In this document: piece after piece, positions 1 to 5,756 of the stretch | Layout: each line of letters begins with the position of its first letter | How positions within the stretch are numbered: the first letter of the stretch is position 1 | Assembly (NCBI GenBank): GCA_016931015.1 | Contig: JAFGFP010000133.1 | Span: forward strand, 1 to 8,335 | DNA length: 8,335 nucleotides | Reading direction: 5' to 3' | Source of the DNA: Dehalococcoidales bacterium | Lineage (GTDB): Bacteria; Chloroflexota; Dehalococcoidia; Dehalococcoidales; UBA5760 | Notes under the pieces: model-generated | Told to the model about the DNA's origin: nothing | The model's input: the letters and a program-made list of their open reading frames with translations, nothing else | The model's database searches: none | Program-made: the position numbers and the translations under genes

Positions 1-1
1 G

Positions 2-259
2 GGGGAGGGGCGGCTGATTAATCTGGCCGCCGCCGAAGGGCACCCCGCCAACGTCATGGACATGAGCTTCGCTAACCAGGCCCTGTGTCTGGAATACATT
101 ACGAAAAACAGAGACCAGCTCGAAACCAGGGTCTACTCGGTACCCGAAGATATAGACCGGGAGATAGCCCGCCTCAAACTGAAGTCGATGGGCATCGAGA
201 TTGACACGCTGACCCTGGAACAGACGGCGTATCTTAACAGCTGGCACGAAGGAACCTAA
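2..259 (+). CDS. ahcY: S-adenosylhomocysteine hydrolase, C-terminal 85 residues (5' end outside window)
   Basis: Hydrolyses S-adenosylhomocysteine to adenosine and homocysteine in the cytoplasm, removing the product inhibitor of methyltransferases. The reading frame is open to the left edge, so only the end of the protein is present. The visible part carries the family signature GRLINLAAAEGHP followed directly by VMDMSFANQAL, which belongs to the NAD-binding/closing region of the enzyme. The protein ends in YLNSWHEGT. Many bacterial and eukaryotic enzymes instead end in a longer tail with Lys and Tyr (KPDHYRY type) that reaches into the neighbouring subunit's NAD site. The short ending is what I expect for the archaeal/Thermotoga-like subgroup (inference from memory). 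metK follows after about 15 bp, so the two activated-methyl-cycle genes are almost certainly cotranscribed. The internal ATG at 56 is not a real start; the homology continues upstream of it. Confidence 0.95.
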   Translation, partial: GEGRLINLAAAEGHPANVMDMSFANQALCLEYITKNRDQLETRVYSVPEDIDREIARLKLKSMGIEIDTLTLEQTAYLNSWHEGT

Positions 260-264
260 GACAT

Positions 265-270
265 GGAGGA
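265..270 (+). promoter_or_regulatory. Shine-Dalgarno site deciding the metK start
   Basis: GGAGGA lies 4 bp before the ATG at 275 and overlaps the earlier in-frame ATG at 263. This purine block is the best ribosome site in the ahcY-metK junction. A weaker AAGGA at 249-253 lies 9 bp before the 263 ATG, so initiation there cannot be excluded. Confidence 0.65.
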
Positions 271-274
271 TAAG

Positions 275-1483
275 ATGACCAACACTTTTAACAGCTCACC
301 GGTATACCTGCTCACCTCGGAGTCGGTTACCGAAGGGCACCCGGACAAAATGTGCGACCAGATATCTGATGCCGTCCTGGACAGCATCCTGGAAAAAGAC
401 CCCTACGGACGGGTAGCCTGTGAGACGGCCGTAACCAACGGCATCATCATTGTTATGGGCGAGATTACCACCGACTGCTACGTGGAAGTCCCGCAGATAG
501 TGCGGAAGGTAGTCCACGACATCGGCTACAGCCGCCCCGAGTACGGCTTCGACTATCGTTCCTGCGGGGTGATGGTCTCCATTAACGAGCAGTCCCGCGA
601 TATCGCCCTCGGGGTGGATAAGTCGCTGGAGGCAAAGACCTCCGGCACCGGTGACGACCTCGACGAGACCGGCGCCGGCGACCAGGGGATGATGGTCGGC
701 TTTGCCTGTAACGAGACGCCGGAGCTCATGCCCCTGCCCATCTCCCTTTCCCACAAGCTGTGCCGCCGCCTGGCTCAGGTACGGAAGGAGCACACTATAC
801 CCTACCTCCGCCCCGACGGGAAATCACAGGTCACCGTGGAATACCACAACGGCACACCGCACCGGGTGACCAACGTGGTTATCGGCGCTCAGCACAACCG
901 CGACGTGAGCCACGAGCAAATTGAGAAAGACATTATCAAAGAGGTGATAAAGAAGGTCGTACCCCCTTCCCTGATTGACGACCAAACTAAATATTATGTT
1001 AATGCTACCGGTCGCTTCGTCATCGGGGGGCCGGTCTCAGATACCGGCTTTACGGGACGCAAGATTCTGGTCGATACCTACGGTGGACTCGCCCGCCACG
1101 GCGGCGGCGCCTTCTCCGGCAAGGACCCGACCAAGGTCGACCGCTCGGCAGCTTACGCCGCCCGCTACATCGCCAAGAACCTGGTCGCCGCCGGGCTCAG
1201 CGAGCGTCTGGAGGTCCAGATTGCCTACGTTATCGGCGTGGCCCGGCCCCTGTCCATAGCCATCGAGGCCTTCGGCACCGCCAAGGTGAGCCACGAGGTC
1301 ATGATGAACCTGATTAACAAGCACTTCGACCTAAGACCGGCGGCTATCATCCGCGACCTCGACCTGCGCCGCCCCATCTACCAGCAGACCGCCGCCTACG
1401 GGCACTTCGGACGGGAAGACATCGACCTCCCCTGGGAGCGGACCGACAAAGCGGAAATCCTGAGGAAAGAGGCGCTGGGGTAG
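275..1483 (+). CDS. metK: S-adenosylmethionine synthetase (methionine adenosyltransferase)
   Basis: Makes S-adenosylmethionine from methionine and ATP, releasing phosphate and pyrophosphate; cytoplasmic, normally a tetramer. Taking the ATG at 275 gives 402 residues, in the normal range for bacterial MetK. Family landmarks are in order: TEGHPDK at about 19-25 (His22 and Asp24 match the ATP/Mg site), the hallmark ETGAGDQGMMVGFA at 131-144, and the glycine-rich phosphate-binding GGGAFSGKDPTKVDRSA at 276-292. The C-terminus (GHFGRED near 376-382, then DLPWE) is also typical. The start at 275 is preferred because GGAGGA lies just before it; the ATG at 263 would add four residues. There is no room for a riboswitch leader in front, so expression is probably driven from upstream of ahcY. 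A hairpin follows the stop at 1524-1545. Confidence 0.97.
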   Translation: MTNTFNSSPVYLLTSESVTEGHPDKMCDQISDAVLDSILEKDPYGRVACETAVTNGIIIVMGEITTDCYVEVPQIVRKVVHDIGYSRPEYGFDYRSCGVMVSINEQSRDIALGVDKSLEAKTSGTGDDLDETGAGDQGMMVGFACNETPELMPLPISLSHKLCRRLAQVRKEHTIPYLRPDGKSQVTVEYHNGTPHRVTNVVIGAQHNRDVSHEQIEKDIIKEVIKKVVPPSLIDDQTKYYVNATGRFVIGGPVSDTGFTGRKILVDTYGGLARHGGGAFSGKDPTKVDRSAAYAARYIAKNLVAAGLSERLEVQIAYVIGVARPLSIAIEAFGTAKVSHEVMMNLINKHFDLRPAAIIRDLDLRRPIYQQTAAYGHFGREDIDLPWERTDKAEILRKEALG

Positions 1484-1523
1484 CTAGCCGCCAAGACAAT
1501 AACGATAGCGGAGAGACTAAGAG

Positions 1524-1550
1524 AGAGGGGCCGCCAAGCCCCTCTTTATA
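1524..1550 (+). terminator. Probable weak intrinsic terminator after metK
   Basis: AGAGGGGC (1524-1531) pairs perfectly with GCCCCTCT (1538-1545) across a six-base loop and is followed by a short, interrupted T/A tract (TTTATAT, to about 1551). The stem is strong but the T-run is poor, so it may terminate only partly and let some transcripts continue into the next gene. The nine-base GCCGCCAAG at 1530-1538, spanning the loop, also occurs as a direct copy at 1487-1495. Confidence 0.45.
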
Positions 1551-1551
1551 T

Positions 1552-1589
1552 CCCTTCTCCTTTGCAGGAGGGGAACTAAAGGGGAGAGG
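1552..1589 (+). repeat. Palindromic intergenic block with two competing hairpins
   Basis: The pyrimidine arm CCCTTCTCCTTT (1552-1563) can pair in two ways. The near option is GGAGGGG at 1567-1573 (seven pairs, two of them G-U, six-base loop). The far option is AAAGGGGAG at 1578-1586 (nine pairs, two of them G-U, 14-base loop). Together with the adjacent hairpin at 1524-1545 it makes a compact palindromic unit. Whether it is a dispersed intergenic repeat cannot be told from one copy. Confidence 0.35.
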
Positions 1590-1603
1590 CAGACAAAACC
1601 CAG

Positions 1604-2266
1604 ATGGAAAAGATTCTTCTCTGCTGGAGCGGGGGCAAGGACAGCGCCATGGCCCTGTACGAGCTCCAGAAAAGCCGGAATTACGAGGTCATCTCCCTGC
1701 TGACCACGATAACCGAGGGCTACGACCGGGTCAGCCTGCACGGGGTGCGCCGGGCCCTGGTCGAAAAGCAGGCCCAATCCATAGGGCTGCCCCTGGCGGA
1801 GGTCTTCATCCCCCAGGATTGCCCCAACCAGGAGTACGAAGACCGGATGAGGGCGGCTCTGGCCGGATTCAGAGAGGCCGCCGTCTCCCGGGTGGCCTTC
1901 GGCGACATCTTCCTGGAGGAGGTGAGAAAGTACCGCGAGGCCAACCTCTCCCGTATCGACATGGCGGGGATTTTCCCCCTCTGGGGCCGGGACTCCGGCG
2001 AGCTGGTAGCCTCATTCATCGCCCGGGACTTTCAGGCGGTAACCACCTGCGTCGACGCTAAGGCCCTCGACGACGGCTTCGTGGGCAGAAGGCTCGATAG
2101 GGAGTTCTTAGCCTCTCTTCCCGCCGGCATCGACCCGGCGGGCGAGAACGGCGAGTTCCACTCCTTCGTCTTTAACGGCCCGATATTCCGGGAGAAGATT
2201 AGCTACCACCTCGGTGACAAGGTCTGCCGGGACTCACTCCACTTCTGCGACTTGCTGCCGGCATGA
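1604..2266 (+). CDS. Dph6-like ATP-pyrophosphatase family protein (diphthine--ammonia ligase homologue, ATP_bind_4)
   Basis: A 220-residue cytoplasmic protein of the adenine-nucleotide alpha-hydrolase (PP-loop) superfamily. The P-loop SGGKDS lies at residues 9-14. Other family blocks are SLHGVR (44-49), FGDIFLEEVRKYRE (99-112), PLWGRD (125-130) and GENGEFH (180-186), the last followed by SFVFNGPIF. These match the Dph6/MJ0570 group, which in eukaryotes amidates diphthine on elongation factor 2 using ATP and ammonia. Bacteria do not make diphthamide, so the true substrate is unknown; an ATP-dependent adenylation/amidation is the reasonable inference. As I remember it, the usual motif is DPCGENGEFH; here the cysteine position is alanine (Ala179). 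The ribosome site is weak and distant (GAGG at 1586-1589, 14 bp before ATG). The stop overlaps an ATG at 2263 (ATGA) in the frame of the following mutase gene, which suggests coupled translation. Confidence 0.85.
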   Translation: MEKILLCWSGGKDSAMALYELQKSRNYEVISLLTTITEGYDRVSLHGVRRALVEKQAQSIGLPLAEVFIPQDCPNQEYEDRMRAALAGFREAAVSRVAFGDIFLEEVRKYREANLSRIDMAGIFPLWGRDSGELVASFIARDFQAVTTCVDAKALDDGFVGRRLDREFLASLPAGIDPAGENGEFHSFVFNGPIFREKISYHLGDKVCRDSLHFCDLLPA

Positions 2267-2298
2267 GCCGGCTAGAAATAAGACGACGAGAGCAGGCA

Positions 2299-3735
2299 AT
2301 GAGCAACCCGATTAAGTTCGGCACCGACGGCTGGCGGGGGATTATCGCCCAGGACTTTACCTTCGACAACGTACGGGTGTGCACCCAGGCGGTAGCCGAA
2401 TACCTCAAAGAGGCGGGGCTGGCCGGGCGGGGGCTGGTTATCGGCTACGACACCCGCTTTGCCTCCGAGGACTTCGCCGCCGCCGCTTCCGAGGTAATGG
2501 CGGCTAACGCCATAAAGGTATCCCTCTGCCCTGCAGCCAGCCCGACGCCGGTGATAAGCCTGGCGGCGGTTAACCAGAAGGCCGGCGGGGCCGTCATTAT
2601 CACCGCCAGCCACAACCCGGCTAGCTGGAACGGCTTTAAGTTTAAGACCGAGTCCGGCTCGAGCGCCTCCCCCGAGATTACCGCCCGGATAGAGGCAAAG
2701 ATTAGCCACCTCCGGCAGAGCGACTCCGTAAAGAGGCTGCCCCTGGCCCAGGCCTTAGAACAAAAACTGGTAAGCTACCTCGACCCGGCCCCGGCCTACT
2801 ACCAGCAGATGGCGAAGCTCGTTGACCTGGAGGCGATACGTGCCTCCCGCCTCAAGATAGTCATCGATTCGATGTACGGGGCCGGTGCCGGCTACTTCCG
2901 GAAGCTGCTCGGCGGGGGGACTATCGGGCTCAGCGAGATAAACGAGACGCGAAACCCGCTCTTCCCCGGGATAAAGCAGCCGGAGCCGGTGGCCGATAAC
3001 CTGACCCAGCTCGCCGATACCGTCATTAAAGAGAAAGCCAGCGTCGGCCTGGCCACCGACGGGGACGCCGACCGTATCGGCATCGTGGACGAAAACGGCG
3101 TCTATATAAGCACGCTCCACGTCTTCGCCCTGCTCTGCCTCTACCTTTTGGAGATACGCGGGCAGCGCGGCCCCATCGTGAAGACGGTGACCATGAGCGG
3201 TATGGCCTACCGCCTGGGTGAGCTCTTCGAGGTGCCCGTTTACGAAACTGGGGTCGGCTTCAAATACGTGGCCCCGGTAATGACGGCCCAAGCGGCGCTC
3301 ATCGGCGGCGAGGAGAGCGGCGGCTACGGCTTCCGCGGTCACCTCCCGGAGAGGGACGGCATTCTGGCCGGTCTCTACTTCCTCGACCTGATGCTCAAGA
3401 CGGGGAAGAGCCCGTCGCAGCTTATCGACTATCTTCACAGCAAGGTTGGGCCCCACTACTACCGGCGGGTGGACATCAAGCTCGATGACCGTAAGGTGAC
3501 GCCCGACGCCAACCGCCTCAGGGAACTGGCGCCGGGGTCTATCGACGGCGTCAAGGTGGCAAACACAGACACTAAAGACGGCCTGCGTTTTACGCTGGCC
3601 GATAACTCCTGGCTCCTTATCAGGCTCTCCCAGACCGAGCCCCTGCTCCGCCTCTACGCCGAGGGCGGCACCCCGGAGCGGGTAGCGGGACTGCTTAAGA
3701 AAGCCCAGGAGCTGGTGAGCGCCGGAGCAAGATAA
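2299..3735 (+). CDS. Phosphomannomutase/phosphoglucomutase (alpha-D-phosphohexomutase)
   Basis: Interconverts hexose 6- and 1-phosphates through a phosphoserine enzyme, supplying glucose-1-P or mannose-1-P for nucleotide-sugar synthesis. At 478 residues it has all four domains: N-terminal KFGTDGWRG (6-14), active-site TASHNP (102-107, phosphoserine Ser104), Mg-binding DGDADR (254-259), sugar-binding GEESGG (337-342), and the phosphate-binding loop near 442-448. That last loop reads RLSQTEP, where RxSGTEP is the common form, so the usual Gly is Gln. Sequence alone does not settle glucose versus mannose preference. The start is uncertain. The ATG at 2263 overlaps the previous stop and adds 12 basic residues (MSRLEIRRREQA); the ATG at 2299 gives the usual short family N-terminus and has a modest GAGAG at 2288-2292. 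I prefer 2299. The isomerase gene follows after 14 bp. Confidence 0.94.
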   Translation: MSNPIKFGTDGWRGIIAQDFTFDNVRVCTQAVAEYLKEAGLAGRGLVIGYDTRFASEDFAAAASEVMAANAIKVSLCPAASPTPVISLAAVNQKAGGAVIITASHNPASWNGFKFKTESGSSASPEITARIEAKISHLRQSDSVKRLPLAQALEQKLVSYLDPAPAYYQQMAKLVDLEAIRASRLKIVIDSMYGAGAGYFRKLLGGGTIGLSEINETRNPLFPGIKQPEPVADNLTQLADTVIKEKASVGLATDGDADRIGIVDENGVYISTLHVFALLCLYLLEIRGQRGPIVKTVTMSGMAYRLGELFEVPVYETGVGFKYVAPVMTAQAALIGGEESGGYGFRGHLPERDGILAGLYFLDLMLKTGKSPSQLIDYLHSKVGPHYYRRVDIKLDDRKVTPDANRLRELAPGSIDGVKVANTDTKDGLRFTLADNSWLLIRLSQTEPLLRLYAEGGTPERVAGLLKKAQELVSAGAR

Positions 3736-3737
3736 AG

Positions 3738-3743
3738 AAGGTG
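3738..3743 (+). promoter_or_regulatory. Shine-Dalgarno site for a TTG start
   Basis: AAGGTG lies 6 bp before the TTG at 3750, a well-placed site in the short gap after the mutase stop. It supports TTG as the true initiation codon of the isomerase gene. Confidence 0.7.
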
Positions 3744-3749
3744 ATTTAG

Positions 3750-4817
3750 TTGGCCGGACACGAACTGGACGACCCCCAGGTATTCAAACGGTACGACCCC
3801 GAAGGGATGCTCAGCCACCTCCACCACCTGCCGCAGCTCTGCCGACAGGTCTGGCAGATGACGCTCGACTTCGAGCTGCCCCCGGACTATGGCGATATTG
3901 ATAAAGTGCTCGTTCTGGGGATGGGCGGCTCGGCCATCGGGGGCGATTTAGCCGCCAGCCTGGCCCGAGCCGAGGCCCGGCTACCGATTATCGTCAGCCG
4001 GGGCTACGAGCTACCCGCCTTCACCGACGCCAAGACCCTGGTCATCGCCTCAAGCTACTCGGGGAACACCGAGGAAACCATGACCTCGTTCGAGCGAGCC
4101 CTAAAAACAGAGGCCAAGAAACTGGCCATCACCACCGGCGGCAAGCTCAAGGCTATCGCCCAGGAGAAGGGCGTTCCCGTCTTCAGCTTCGACTATCAGG
4201 CCCCACCCCGCGCCGCCCTGCCCTTCAGCCTGCTCCCCATCCTCTGCTTTCTGGGCAGGCTCGGGCTGATAAGCGATAAATCGGCGGCGCTAGCCGAGAC
4301 CGTGTCGGTGTTAGAGGGGTTATCTTCGCGGATAGACGAGACGGTGGCCTACTCAGAGAACCCGGCTAAAAAGCTTGCCGGCCGGCTCCATAACCGCCTG
4401 CCGGTAGTCTACGGGGCCGGGATTACCGCCGAGGTAGCCCGCCGCTGGAAGACCCAAATCAACGAGAACTCCAAGGCCTGGGCCTTCCACGAAGTCTTCC
4501 CGGAGCTGAACCATAACGCCGTGGTCGGCTACCAGCTCCCGGAGAAGCTGGCCGCCAGCATAGTGGTCGTCATGCTCCGCTCGGCCTTACTCACCGAGCG
4601 CATTCAGCTCCGCTACCGGGTAACTGCCAAGCTCCTGGAGAGGACCGGGGTCGGCTACCAGACCGTAGACGGCGAGGGCGAGAGCCCCTTAAGCCAGATG
4701 ATGAGCCTGGTACTCTTCGGAGATTATGTCAGCTACTACCTGGCCCTGCTCTACCAGACCGACCCCTCCCCAGTAACGGCCATCGACTTTCTAAAGCAGC
4801 AGCTAGCCGAGGGATAA
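3750..4817 (+). CDS. Bifunctional phosphoglucose/phosphomannose isomerase, archaeal-type SIS-domain enzyme
   Basis: Isomerises fructose-6-P with both glucose-6-P and mannose-6-P in the cytoplasm. The 355 residues form two SIS (sugar isomerase) domains. GMGGSAIGGDL (57-67) and SSYSGNTEE (101-109) form the phosphate-binding site. The second half has INENSKAWAFHEVFPELNHN, where Glu239 and His255 are 16 residues apart. That is the same spacing as the catalytic Glu203/His219 pair I recall from the Pyrobaculum aerophilum PGI/PMI enzyme. The short length and these motifs separate it from the classical, much longer bacterial Pgi. The TTG start is supported by AAGGTG 6 bp upstream and by the normal N-terminal length. 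The gene sits 14 bp after a phosphohexomutase and 2 bp before the next gene, so it belongs to one operon able to go from fructose-6-P to glucose-1-P or mannose-1-P. Confidence 0.93.
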   Translation: MAGHELDDPQVFKRYDPEGMLSHLHHLPQLCRQVWQMTLDFELPPDYGDIDKVLVLGMGGSAIGGDLAASLARAEARLPIIVSRGYELPAFTDAKTLVIASSYSGNTEETMTSFERALKTEAKKLAITTGGKLKAIAQEKGVPVFSFDYQAPPRAALPFSLLPILCFLGRLGLISDKSAALAETVSVLEGLSSRIDETVAYSENPAKKLAGRLHNRLPVVYGAGITAEVARRWKTQINENSKAWAFHEVFPELNHNAVVGYQLPEKLAASIVVVMLRSALLTERIQLRYRVTAKLLERTGVGYQTVDGEGESPLSQMMSLVLFGDYVSYYLALLYQTDPSPVTAIDFLKQQLAEG

Positions 4818-4819
4818 CG

Positions 4820-5215
4820 ATGTACTATTTTGCTTACGCCCTGGAACTAAGCCGTAAGGAGATGCGGGAGCGCTGCCCGGAGAGCCTCCCCAAGTTCCCC
4901 GCCACCCTGCACCACTACCAGGTGGTATTTATCGGCTGGTCGCGGGCCTGGCGGGGAGGTACCGCCACCATCAGGCCGATTAGGGGCGGCAAGGTGCCCG
5001 GCGCCGTCTACGAAGTCAGCGAAGGGTGCCTGAGGCGGCTGGATAAGCACTACGGGAGCGACTACCGCCGGATGAACGCCATTGTTAACAACGAAGATAG
5101 CGAGCCGATAGAGGCGGTAACCTACATTCAGAGCGGGCGCGCCGAAACAGGTAAGCCCTCCCCGGAGTACCTGGCTATAATGCAACAGGGATATAAGGAC
5201 TGGCGGTTGACCTAA
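4820..5215 (+). CDS. Gamma-glutamylcyclotransferase-like (GGCT/AIG2 fold) protein with altered active-site motifs
   Basis: A 131-residue protein that aligns by eye with the GGCT/AIG2-like family: N-terminal YYFAY, then SRKEMRERCP, the core ATIRP with GGKVPGAVYEVSE (57-69), LRRLDKHYG (71-79), and a C-terminal PEYLAIMQQGYKDW. Active members release 5-oxoproline from gamma-glutamyl compounds. They carry a YGSN-type (or YASN) substrate loop and a catalytic Glu in an LDxxEG motif. Here the loop reads YALEL (6-10) and the catalytic position is Tyr78 (LDKHYG). The reading frame is intact, so this looks like a maintained protein that has lost or changed its chemistry rather than a decayed gene. GAGGG at 4809-4813, 6 bp before ATG, is a good ribosome site inside the end of the isomerase gene. 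It is the last gene before the terminator at 5241. Its role is unknown. Confidence 0.82.
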   Translation: MYYFAYALELSRKEMRERCPESLPKFPATLHHYQVVFIGWSRAWRGGTATIRPIRGGKVPGAVYEVSEGCLRRLDKHYGSDYRRMNAIVNNEDSEPIEAVTYIQSGRAETGKPSPEYLAIMQQGYKDWRLT

Positions 5216-5354
5216 GGCCGAAGAGTTTTCCGAAGATAATAGAGGACTGCCCCAAGGGGACAGCCCTCTATTTTTTACGAAGTTACCAGCGGGAAAGCAG
5301 CCGGACGCAGCCTTCTCCATGCGGAGAGAGCGTACCACGGCAAGTAAACGGCGC
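5216..5354. other. Intergenic region between convergent operons
   Basis: This is the meeting point of the + strand metabolic series and the - strand ribosomal operon. Apart from the terminator hairpin at 5241-5276 it holds a small perfect stem, TCTCC/GGAGA at 5314-5327 with a four-base loop and no T-run. I see no credible gene, tRNA or promoter here. Confidence 0.75.
5241..5276 (+). terminator. Intrinsic terminator closing the + strand operon, possibly bidirectional
   Basis: AGAGG (5241-5245) pairs with CCTCT (5265-5269), CTG (5247-5249) with CAG (5261-5263), and CCCC (5250-5253) with GGGG (5256-5259). One A/C mismatch and one bulged A (5260) interrupt the stem. Six Ts follow at 5271-5276, so on the + strand this is a classical terminator. 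The rpsI operon reads towards it from the other side. In that direction the hairpin is followed only by a mixed T-rich stretch (ATTATCTT), so it may serve that operon less efficiently. Confidence 0.88.
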
Positions 5355-5750
5355 TTAACGCTTGGTGTACTGCGGCGCCTTACGGGCCCGCCGGAGACCG
5401 ACCTTCTTCCGCTCCTTAACGCGGCGGTCGCGGGTAAGCAGTCCGTCCTCGCGCAGTCGCGGTCTCAGCTTTTCGTCGGCTTTAACCAGGGCCCGGGCGA
5501 TACCGTGGGAGATAGCCCCGGCCTGCCCCGACACGCCACCACCCTCCACCTTAATCAGCACGTTGAACTTACCCACGCTCTCCGTAACCAGGAGCGGCTG
5601 CTGGATTACCCGGCGGTGTTCGGGACGCGGGAAGCGCTCCTCGTAGGGTATATTGTTGACGATGATGGAGCCCTCCCCGGGTATCAGCCTCACCCGGGCA
5701 ATCGAAGACTTACGCCTGCCGGTACCATAAAAGTAACTTTGCTCTTCCAT
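5355..5750 (-). CDS. rpsI: 30S ribosomal protein S9 (uS9)
   Basis: Small-subunit ribosomal protein whose C-terminal tail reaches the P-site tRNA in the ribosome. The 131 residues are a normal bacterial length. The N-terminus has YFYGTGRRKSSIARVRL, a family hallmark. The middle has GGGVSGQAGAISHGIARAL, and the end is RRARKAPQYTKR with the conserved basic tail and terminal KR. The ATG at 5750 lies 6 bp after the rplM stop. The nearest ribosome site is a weak AGG overlapping that stop, so translation is probably coupled to rplM. rplM-rpsI adjacency is nearly universal in bacteria. It is the last gene of the operon, and the shared terminator hairpin lies about 85 bp downstream. Confidence 0.97.
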   Translation of the reverse strand: MEEQSYFYGTGRRKSSIARVRLIPGEGSIIVNNIPYEERFPRPEHRRVIQQPLLVTESVGKFNVLIKVEGGGVSGQAGAISHGIARALVKADEKLRPRLREDGLLTRDRRVKERKKVGLRRARKAPQYTKR

Positions 5751-5756
5751 CAGAAC

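Noticed and set aside
56..259. Separate 67-residue small protein
   Set aside because: It is the 3' end of ahcY; the frame and the homology continue to the left edge.
250..275. SAM riboswitch in front of metK
   Set aside because: Only 15 bases separate ahcY and metK, far too few for any SAM riboswitch; one could lie upstream of ahcY outside the window.
1545..1603. Promoter for the Dph6-like gene
   Set aside because: TTTATAT at 1545-1551 resembles a -10 box but no matching -35 is visible at a proper distance, and it doubles as the tail of the hairpin.
2755..3456. Long - strand open frame (233 codons) opposite the hexomutase
   Set aside because: Shadow of a gene with all four catalytic motifs on the + strand; the translation shows no family features.
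5314..5327. Small hairpin TCTCC/GGAGA as a terminator for rpsI
   Set aside because: Only five perfect pairs and no T-run on either strand.
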